A stretch of 64,000 nucleotides of DNA, taken from contig CM065646.1 of NCBI GenBank assembly GCA_033220425.1, forward strand, positions 2,115,501 through 2,179,500. The letters are read 5' to 3'. The notes beneath the pieces are model-generated. The model did no database searches. It was not told the DNA's origin and saw nothing but the letters and a program-made list of their open reading frames with translations. The translations under genes were made by a program, and so were the position numbers. Shown here one piece after another: positions 55,454 through 64,000 of the stretch (positions are counted from its first letter, which is position 1; every line of letters starts with the position of its first letter). Origin of the DNA: Lepraria neglecta (taxonomy: Eukaryota; Ascomycota; Lecanoromycetes; Lecanorales; Stereocaulaceae).

Positions 55454-56088
55454 AGTTAGGACATAGAGGTAATAGCGGCGAAAGTCTTGTCTATAAGCCA
55501 TGAGTATGGAACTACTGATTCCCATTGTCAATCTCAAGGCACTGGCAAGATCGCTTTAGTGGACTATATTGAACGGCACCAAGGATGGCTTCACTGCCTC
55601 AACACACGACTCAAACCCATGAAAGGGTCCTTCGGATCAACAAGTTTAGTGCATTTGAAACAATGTGACATCCAGCATGCAAGATCTGCATTCAGCTTAT
55701 CTCAGTTAACATCCATCACACTGACGAGCTCGAGAAGGATGGTGCAAGTCAAAGCCACTTACGACGACTCGCGTGAAGGGACGGCTGGCATGCGAGGTTA
55801 TTAGGAAAGTGGGAATGGCAATTGTGCATGCCTTACGTCGTGGTGCATTGATTTGACGAAGATCAAGATAACGTGGGTGGTGTGGACTAGAGATCCACGA
55901 GAGCCAACGGAGGCAGATCGAGACGAAACACTGGGGGTGATGCAACCTCCCGGAGGGGGTCTTTGCGTGAAGCTGCTGCAGTCGGCAGTGCAGCTCCTTC
56001 ACGTGATGATGGAGCTAGACGTCTCAGATCCTAGACTTGACAGATTTCGTCTTGTGAACACACTTGCAACTACCCATACACAGACAAC
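55454..56088. other. Intergenic
   Basis: No gene recognised between the UstYa-family gene and the iminopeptidase fragment. Confidence 0.5.
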
Positions 56089-56300
56089 ATGACAAAGAAG
56101 ATAGCCCCAGAAGGCCTCGTCCCCTTCGATGTCCCCGCCGCCAATAAGTCCTGCCGCACATGGTACCGCATAATCGGCGATCTCAAATCCCCCTCCACGC
56201 CCCTGATCACCCTCCACGGCGGCCCAGGCGCCTGCCACGAATACCTCCTGCCGCTGAAAGACCTCAATGACAAGCACGGTATCCCCATCGTAGTGGTATG
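56089..56300 (+). pseudogene. Proline iminopeptidase-like fragment (alpha/beta hydrolase, S33)
   Basis: About 70 residues: KIAPEGLVPFDVPAANKSCR, TWYRIIGDL, then PLITLHGGPGACHEYLLPL, the oxyanion HGGPG motif of proline iminopeptidases, and GIPIVVV, where the strand before the catalytic GxSxGG would come. The frame stops at TGA 56299-56301. The expected 'YDQ.G.G.S' and catalytic domain are not found downstream to 56570. So only the first quarter of a roughly 300-residue enzyme remains. Members cleave N-terminal proline and are common in secondary-metabolite clusters. Confidence 0.7.
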
Positions 56301-56569
56301 AGGCATCACATGTCACGAAAGCGGGACTCCTACCTATCATAGACACGTGAAGGTGTGGGAGGGTGAGGATCCAGTGTTCCAAAGGCCGAAAGTCGCTGCT
56401 CTACAAATCTTGTAGGCGCCGGCATCGTGTTGCAGTGAGGTACAATTCGACCCGGCATGGAGGCGGCAGATTTCGAATGGTTTGTGGAATTGCTTTTACT
56501 TCCGAAGATCAACTTTGCCTATCATCCTCAACTTTCTTAACTATTTTACGGTCTCCTGACGCGTAAGGT

Positions 56570-57231
56570 CCGACATTGAGAACTTCCAGTCCTTTGTACG
56601 CACTTCAGCACATGTATCTGGAATATAGTACTTGATTTATTCTAGGCGTACATCAAAATCGAAATGTGGGAAGTCTCAGCCCTGGTTCGATGGCAGCACG
56701 TATACTATTGGGGAACAGCTCTCCGTAGATAGCGATTTAGAAGAGGGATCTGGGTAGATCGAAGCCTATGGTCTCAGGATCTGAGACGCCCCGTTCCAAA
56801 AATCCGGGGTATCATACCACTGAGCACGAGCGCAGCGGTCGATCATGTCGATAATTGGATTCAGCAGGTAGAGAATCGGCTGGCATGCAACCCTCGAACG
56901 TCTTCGTGAGGCCGGCTTCCGAGACACACAAGTCAAGCAGAGCGTCGATGCGGCCGCGAAAAGCCTTGCGCAGAGTTTCGGTGTTCTCTTGGCTAAGAAA
57001 TGCCCAATCACTGACTTGACGCACTGTTGCAGCCACGAATAAGTGGGGATCAGGCCGGAAGAAGACGCGCGAGGATGCACCAGCCAGCGAGAGGATCTCA
57101 TTAGGAGCTGCCATAGCACACGCAGCTCGTAAGGTTCGACAAGAAGAGGAGACATTGGCGAAATCTTCAATATCGTGAAGGAATCGAGGGAGCAGGATCA
57201 GGAGTTCGAGTGTAAGATCGCGGAGATACAT
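56570..57231 (-). pseudogene. F-box-like protein of a fungal repeat family, decayed
   Basis: Reads MYLRDLTLELLILLPRFLHD, then FANVSSSCRTLRAACA and SRVFFRPDPHLFVAATVRQV, matching an expanded fungal family with an F-box-like start. At about 56905 the frame changes, and after it comes NPIIDMIDRCARAQWYDTPDFWNG. A second change near 56780 leads to SDPETIGFDLPRSLF, a TAA in place of a sense codon, IAIYGELFPNS, and later another TAA before IKYY. At least two frameshifts and two stops: clearly dead. Confidence 0.65.
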
Positions 57232-58000
57232 GATAAGGGATATATATCATGGTGGGTCGCGGTTCGCAAAATAATCCGGATATATCCCTAACTTGACATC
57301 CAACATACTTTGCAGTAAGCAGTAAAAGTTTGGAGATTTTGGGACTGAGACCCGTCCTCCCAGTTCGAGCAGCCACGACGAAAAGTCGAGGGGCTACTGT
57401 CCAGACTTCCTTACTACCTGCGAGGATAGATAGACGCTCACATCTGATAGGTGCATCAGCAAATTGGTCAAAGATGTATACCGTTTTGTAGTTTATAGGG
57501 GAAGAAGAAGGATGCACGTCATGTTTTGTTGGTGAGTCAACAAAGGATTCTTAGTCATCATCAGGGGCACGGTGTCATTGGTTCATTTTCGATTGGCGGG
57601 CTATACCGCTACATTTCCATTTCCCACCTCCATTTCTGCAGCCTCCGACCAATTATCAGCAGCCTTATTGGCATTCCCTTTCTGCAAGTAGCACCAAATC
57701 TGTACTTTTACCTTTCGACTCAACCAAGTCCGGTTTAGTAGATGGTGTTCTATTGCCTGATGTCGCTTGCAAATCTTCTTGAAAGTATCTTCGCACATGA
57801 TGTAAAGCCCGTGGGATCGAGTTGTGGGCCCTCAACCGCTGATATCATCGTAACACTTTGTTTCCTATTCAGTTTATGCTCCATCCTCATACATGGCTGA
57901 GCCCCGTCCCAGGTGGTTCTTGGCGCACCACTTCCGGGACAGCAACGGATTGCTTCTGCGGATTGGGTACGCCATGGGCAATACAAGATTTATCCCGGTC
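57232..58000. other. Intergenic
   Basis: No gene recognised. Small frames on the minus strand (57167-57517) show no domain. Confidence 0.45.
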
Positions 58001-59182
58001 TCAGTCCTCTTGCTCGCTTGATATTTCGCCATTTTCCGGAGCCTTCTGTATATCATCAAGCTCTTCCCACACCGAAGGCTTGCGCCGATGCCGCGTGGAC
58101 CCAATGCTGTGTTGCTCGGTGGAAGGATTTGTAGATGCCTTGGAAGCTGATTTACGACTGAAATGGTGTATGAACGCAGGCAGTGCAGGAAAGCAGCCAC
58201 AGTTGATTCCGCATGATATTTCTGCAGTGCTTTGAGAGTATCAGCTCAGTGTTTAGGTATAAGGTAGCAAAGGCTGCACTCACGTCCAAAGGTTCAGAGC
58301 GTACCACCTCCACATCACATTAACCACATTCTTTCCTCTGAATTGGGACCTCTATCCGGATCATGCTTGCGACGCAGCCGCTACTGGAGGTTAGCCATTT
58401 GCTGACTAGATTGATCCCGGATGGAAGGGCACGTACAATAATCCTGCACCCAGTACTGCTAGAACACCCATCTTTTGTCCGCTCGGTAGCTTCAGCTCCC
58501 AGATGGCTCTCATAGGTAGAATCAGTATAGCAAAGTCCGAAAAAGTGTTGAAGACAGCAGAGGCAAGCTGGGTGGCTCTTTGGTTGATACATGTGCCTGG
58601 CAAGAAGGTCCGCCATGCTTTTCGTATCGGATTGCATTGGAAGATCTCGACAAGCAGACCGGCAGTGTAGAAGAGGCAATTAGCCCAGAGAAGAAGGTGA
58701 ATGGCAATGTGTATCATCCGTTTTGGAGCAAAGACCCGGAGGTATAGGAGCAAGATGGACAACTTGGTCACGAGGATGATCGGGCAATAGATGACTTGGG
58801 ACACGATCGCAAGCTATGACATAACCAGTACCCTTTTGAAGTTTCGGAGCTCGCATTCCGTACCTTGGCGAATGATGCCAGATTCTGGGCGGTCAAATTC
58901 CAGGCGTGTCTCCCGTTGCCGCATCTGTCTTCCTCCAGAGCAACGACCATGTAAGTCATCAGACCCATCTGCCATCACATATGAGCCAGCGTTTGCGGTG
59001 CGAGGAGGAGGCAGGGTGCATGGAGATCTACTCACCCAAGCAAGTACGGAAGCATCTATCCCTAGATGTCAGCAAGCCACAGAAACGGTGGACGAAGACA
59101 ATGGCTCACATTCATCCCATGACGTATGTCGCAGCACTCGAATCTTGGTATAGAGCCGCATGAACTTATGGGACGCCACCAT
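58001..59182 (-). CDS. Fungal rhodopsin-like membrane protein, copy D, with a probable frameshift
   Basis: Minus-strand multi-exon gene. Reading from ATG 59182: MRLYTKIRVLRHTSWDEWID (joined over an intron), MTYMVVALEED, LAIVSQVIYCPIILVTKLSI, IHIAIHLLLWANCLFYTAGL, Cys loop (FQCNP, GTCIN), VFNTFSDFAILILPM, LAVLGAGLLFGCVASMIRI, YALNLWTTAEISCGINCG, then a tail ending ISSEQED at 58001. WTTAEISCGINCGCFPALPAF is the family's last helix and needs the acceptor CAAAG rather than the downstream CAG. Between EVPIQR and KNVVNVMWRW (58320-58345) the frame slips by one base, with no intron to explain it. Helix 1 is not seen upstream of 59182. So it may be a pseudogene. Located between gene remnants and the PKS-NRPS. 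Confidence 0.6.
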
Positions 59183-59950
59183 ATTCACTTCGCAGGCCGG
59201 GATATCACCGCTGAGCCAGCTCTGATCCTTGTTCTCAGCCGCTTCACTGGCTGATAAGAGGGTATGGTTCTAGGATTGCAGTGCGGGAGCTTTGAGGGCC
59301 TATGAAACTTGTAAGTGGCGGATCTGGCGATTGAGGGCGCAATGGCCCAATTGTTGTTGTTCATTGCATCGCCGTGGCGCGAAGGAACGCGAAGAATTGC
59401 CAGACAGAGCTACATGAATGTTGGCCGTTTGGAAATCGGCCTGATTCCAGCTGTGAATCGAACCAGAATAGCCGCCTCTTCACAAGTAGGCCACTTATTT
59501 CCTGAACGGATGCTTATTCGCGAATGGTCGGTCTAATTTCCGAATGGTCCTCAGACGCCGGCAAAGGCTCCTCAAAATCGCAGCCCCAGATAGCGTATCG
59601 TTGCCCTATTAACGCCCATATATATTATCTTCGCGAACTTGTGGTGGCCTAGGTCCCTAGAAGCCCCCCGAATAAAGATACTTTGGGCAGGCTCTCTGAG
59701 GGGCCTCCGGGGGCTTTCGGCAATTTAACCGACCCCCTAATTTGAATCCCCCCGGAGCCAGTCTATCACCATTCAAGTCAAGATCAGGTTGTGGCCAAGA
59801 GTATTGATAAAGTTGTTCATTAAATATTCGTTACTATGAAATTGCATAAAGCAAATAATCTATTCCCATCCGGAACGCCCCTGCAAAGCCGCGCCTGTAG
59901 TTGCCCCCAATTTTCAATCTCCCATTTTCCCAAGTAAACCCATCAGCTCT
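59183..59950. other. Intergenic with GC-rich palindromic stretch
   Basis: AGCCCCCCGAATAAAG near 59662 and GGGGCCTCCGGGGGCTTT near 59698 form an imperfect inverted repeat followed by another CCCCCC block (59740-59755). This may be a small element. No coding sequence recognised. Confidence 0.4.
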
Positions 59951-62900
59951 CTACTCCGTCACAAGAGCCCCACCATCCGTCTTCCGACTCGCCTCGATAG
60001 CTTGCAAATCCCTGACCTTCTTGGCCATCTCAATTGGCGTTGCCGCCGCGAACAGTGCCTTCAAAGGAGGCGCAATCTTGAAGGTACGCTTGATCTTTGA
60101 GTGCGCCCTTAGCAAGAGGATGCTTTGTCCGCCAAGCTCGAAGAAATTGTCCGTTGGTGCAATCTGGCGGTCTTTCGGCAGTCTCAGGACATCTCTGAAG
60201 AGGTCCATAACCTTTTCCAGGATTTCGTCCTTCTCAGCATCTGATGTGGGCGTTACTCCTAGGAAGCTTGTGGAGGGGTAGGTCAACTGCAAGTCCATTT
60301 CCAGCAGGGTCTTGCGGTTCACTTTCCCACCAATCGTGACTGGCAAGCTGTTCAAGAATTGGTAGCCACTTGGAAGCATGTAGTGATTCAGATGCTTTCC
60401 AAGTCCTTCGTGTAGTGAGGCGATCAGCTTATGTTTCTCGACGTCTTCCAAGATTTGGTTGTAGACTAGGAAGGCAATCAATTGTCGATCGTCCGTGAGA
60501 TCTGAGCCGTCAGCTCTTGGTCTTGCAACCACGGATAGGTCAACCAGTCTTCGCTTGTCGATGTGTGCAGACTCGAGATGGATTCTGTGTTCGATCTCGC
60601 CAAGGTCGATGCGGAAGCCGCGAAGCTTGATCTGTCTGTCACCAGCGATGCGGCCATGGAATTCGAGCTGGCCGTCTGGCCTGAAGCGGCCTTTGTCACC
60701 AGTCCGGAAGAATCGTGTCCAGCCCTTTGCAGCATCCTCCTCAGAGCAGAAGGGGTCCTGAATAAAAGAGTTCTTGTTCGCTTCTGGCCTGTTGAGATAA
60801 CCAGCACCGACTTGAGCTCCTCCAACACAGATTTCTCCCACAAGGCCTTGTGGAAGAGGTCTCATCTTGGAGTCGAGAACATAATGGCGGCAGTTAGCCA
60901 TCGGGAAGCCAATTGGAATCGACTTAGTATCTTGCTGAGGTGGTTCGACCTTGGCAATGGCGGTTTGAACAACCAACTCACTAGGGCTCCAGGTGTTGAA
61001 GACAGTAGCGGGCGTGTTCAATTCATAGAAGGCTTTTGCCAGACGGACAGGTAGAGTCTCGCCTGCGAAGTATGCCACTCTATACTTGGAGCAATGGCGA
61101 AGATCTTCAGAGGCGGTTTCCAGGAGCAGAGCAAATTGAGTGGGCGTGAAGTAAGTGACACTGATGTCCTTCTCCCGCATGAGCTTAGCCAGCATTCCGG
61201 GGTCTTTCCTCACTTCTGGGGATGCCACACAGATGGTAGCACCGCTGGTCAAAGCCGAAAAGATCTGCACAATAGACAGATCGAAGCAGATGGATGATTG
61301 GTGGAGGAACTTGTCGGCAGGAGAAAAGCTGTAGTCTTGATGCAAGGTACTGAGCATCTGCTGGGTATTCGAGTGCGTCAAGGCAACACCCTTTGGCTTT
61401 CCAGTACTCCCCTAGAAATGATGTGTTAGTTAATTTTACCAGTAGTGGGAAGGTTGACTTACAGATGTGTATATCATGTAGAATGGGTCGTTGGGAGCAG
61501 TGTCAGCATCATGCAATGAGTCTTCGCATGCTTTCGCGGTTTCGATGGGGATGAGGTGAGGCTCGAAGCTGATGTTCCTTGCAATGTAAAGACCGACATC
61601 GTTGAGACCTTCACCCACGAGCAAGACGTGTGTGGAGGCGTCCGATGCCATGAAGATAAGTCGTTCATCTGCGAACAGCGGGTCCATAGGTAGGTAACCG
61701 CAGCCAGCAATCAATGTACCCAGCATTGCGGTGATGGCCTCGAGGCCAGGCTTTGCTAGAACACCAATGGTGTCGCCAGGCGTTGAACCAGATTGTTGCA
61801 AAGAAGCCGCAACGCGTTCTGCTTGGCTCACAAGGTCAACGTACGACAGAGTGTGGCCTTCAGAATCCTCAATGGCAGTGGCATGAGGTGTTGTCTTGGC
61901 TTGTTCGGTGATCTTGCCAATCACGGATGCATTGTTCCAGGTATTCTCGGTAGGTTCTGTATTCCAGAAGTTCTGCTTGAGATTCTCCAATTCCTTGGGG
62001 CCGCACATTCCAACTTCAGAGATTGGTGCGCGATGGTCTTTGATGACGTTGGTAAAGTACTCAAGGAAGTTGTCGAAGAACATCTCCATCTCCTTGGCGC
62101 CATAAAGAGTCGATGAGTACTCGAGGTGCAGATCAAGGCCATTCTCGGGGTCTTCGAGTGCCTCCAATTGCATTTCGCATGCAGTGGGGATGTCTTCGTT
62201 CTCGATATCACTGACTTCAAAGTCCTGAGTCTTGAACTTGGGCATCTTGCCATGGGATTGATAGTTGATGGCGACTTGACCAAGAGGGAAATAGGCAGTT
62301 GTCTTCTCCACACCAACAGCGTCCACAATCGCGTCGAAGGGGACCGTGCTATGACGTGTTGCCTCAAGCGCAGAGGATTTGGTGTACTCCAGGAGGCGGT
62401 CAAAAGCATCATCACATCCCTTGGTGAACCGGATGGGGATCATGTTAACGAAGAAGCCAATAGTTTCTTCCAAGTCAGGATGTGGTCGACTTCCATCCAC
62501 CATATGGATCGTTAGATCTTCCTCTTCGGTGTAACGGTAATGGAATGATCTGAAGGCGGCCATCAAGAACTGGAAAGGTGTCGTTCCTGTTTGTGCACAG
62601 ATACGCTTCATGCGGTTAAGCATGTTCGTCTCAAGTGTCACTTGGAGGATCGATCTCTCGGTGTCCATGTGCTCTGGACGTGCTGACTTGGCAAATGGTA
62701 ACAACGGACCCACCGCTGGGGCAGCACGTAGCTTCTCCTTCCAGAAGTCCATACTGACCTTGATCTCCGGTGAGTGGAGGAGGTGCTCATGCCACATGGT
62801 GAAATCAGCGTAAGAGACCTTTGGCTCCGGAATAGACGAAAGAGCTTTCTCGTTGCGGACAGCTTCGTACAAAGAAGTGACTTGTTTGAACATAGATGCG

Positions 62901-64000
62901 GAGCTTCCACGATCGATTGAGATGTGGTGATAGATCATGGCGAGGACGAAATGTTCTTTTCCGAGTTTGATCATGGCCATGCGCATGTCCTCACCCTCCT
63001 CGATGTTCAATTCTTGATGCTTCAATTGGTCCACAACACCGGCCAGCTCGCTCTCGGGGTCGGCGCCCATGGAAAGATCTCTGCGGATCAAATGAGCATC
63101 AGTATCTTCAATGGCCTTCTGCTCGGAGAAATCATCGCCCTCAAAGAAGGACATCCGAAGACTCTCGTTGCGTTGCTTCATCTCCTTGACTGCTGTCTCC
63201 AAGGCTCCAACATCAATGTTGCCATGAATGTGGCAAGTCACGGGTAAGTTCAGGGATGACTTGTCGTCCTGGAGGTTATGTTGGAACCACATCCTCTTCT
63301 GGAAAGTGGACATTGGCACGTGTTCAGGTCGGTCGATATTTGCGAATTCTTCGGATACCCCGAGTGCTTGTGAATCATTTCCTTGATCAGCGTCGGCAAT
63401 GTTATTAGTTCCGGCAGCTGGAGAGTCACTGTCATCTACTTCAGCATCGGCGTCGAATTTGATCATAGTCGCTGCTTTGGTAACCAGGTCAGTGATTGAC
63501 TTGGAGCCAAGGACATCAAATATCTGAACATCCACGTTGATAGACTTCATGAACCATTTGCGAAATTCGATGGCGACAATTGAGTCCAGACCATAGGCAG
63601 AAAGCGGGTTAGATGGTTGGACGATGTCTGTTGCGACGCCCAACACGGCAGAGACTTTCTCAATGAAGGCGACTGTCAAAAGTGGGACGCGCTCCTCAAG
63701 ACTGCCCGCATCTCGAAGCGATGCCATCAACGGTTTACCAGCGGCGGCCTTGGATGAATCTCCATCAAGGTCGAGGTTGGCATAGAGGTTACGGAGGAGT
63801 GGCTTCGGGCACCAGTAGAGGTCCTTGCGCGTCATGTTGATACCTGTGATCAACTGATACTCGTCCACATGTGCATCAGCCTTCACATGTCCGTCTTGGG
63901 AGGTGACAGCCTCTTCGAGCTGGTAGAGTAGCTCCTCCTCATTGACAGCATCATAACCAATTCGCTTCATGATTCTCTCAAGAGCAACGTTCTCGGCAAC
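59951..64000 (-). CDS. PKS-NRPS hybrid synthetase, C-terminal part (KR end, ACP, C, A, T; no release domain)
   Basis: CDS complement(59951..61412, 61463..64000), open at the right edge; intron 50 bases (GTAAGT...TCTAG) within core A3, joining YMIYTS to GSTGKPKG. Domains in order: end of a ketoreductase region (LYWCPKPLLRNLYANLD); acyl carrier protein with GLDSIVAIEFRKWF (Ser codon 63581-63583), a PKS-type carrier; condensation domain from VPMSTFQKRMWFQHNL, with HHISIDRGS at about 62929 (usual HHxxxDG has Gly where Arg stands); adenylation domain with YTSGSTGKPKG, FNTWSPSE, RTGDKGRF, GRIAGDRQIKLRGFRIDLGE and NRKTL; thiolation domain FFELGGQSILLL (Ser 60122-60124). It stops about 55 residues later with no reductase, Dieckmann or thioesterase domain. 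It would join a polyketide to an amino acid. The upstream KS-AT-DH modules lie beyond the window. Confidence 0.92.

Overview
The window looks like chromosomal DNA of a filamentous ascomycete (Pezizomycotina). Genes are split by short GT-AG introns (mostly 44-75 bases). The families are fungal: UstYa/DUF3328 oxidases, Kex2-processed repeat precursors, fungal rhodopsin-like (PTH11-type) membrane proteins, a polyketide synthase-NRPS hybrid, a Fot1/pogo-like transposon, and many decayed genes whose lesions are often C-to-T or G-to-A. I recognised no rRNA, tRNA or CRISPR array.

Layout. 1-3.5 kb: the 3' end of an Ash1-like SET methyltransferase and an unknown two-exon protein. 3.5-10 kb: a peptidase M20 pseudogene split by a 1,081-bp TIR element with a TA duplication, an F-box-like gene and its decayed paralogue. 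11.5-15.8 kb: small secreted proteins and a GliT/thioredoxin-reductase-like flavoenzyme. 16-24.2 kb: a UstYa-family protein, a rhodopsin-like protein, two GNAT acetyltransferases flanking a MYND protein, and a broken precursor with four proline-rich Kex2 repeats. 25.5-35.3 kb: a permease divergent from a rhodopsin-like gene, a UGA4-like permease and an F-box-like gene. 37.5-46.9 kb: a GFA-domain protein, a catalase, a membrane protein and an unusual protein with five cold-shock domains. 47.9-52.5 kb: a second permease/rhodopsin-like divergent pair, paralogous to the first and carrying frameshifts. 52.8-55.5 kb: an intact two-repeat Kex2 precursor divergent from a second UstYa-family gene. 56-64 kb: gene remnants, another rhodopsin-like gene, and the C-terminal part of a PKS-NRPS hybrid that runs off the right edge.

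The most interesting inference is that the window may hold ribosomal-peptide loci of the dikaritin type (secreted precursor with Kex2-flanked repeats plus UstYa-family enzyme). The 52.8-55.5 kb pair is the best candidate. The repeats at 23.8-24.2 kb are a degenerate relative in design, and the UstYa gene at 16-17 kb is a further possible component. The core peptides lack Tyr and Trp, which is unlike known dikaritins, so product and chemistry are open. The UstYa gene at 54.5 kb could instead belong with the PKS-NRPS hybrid at the right edge.
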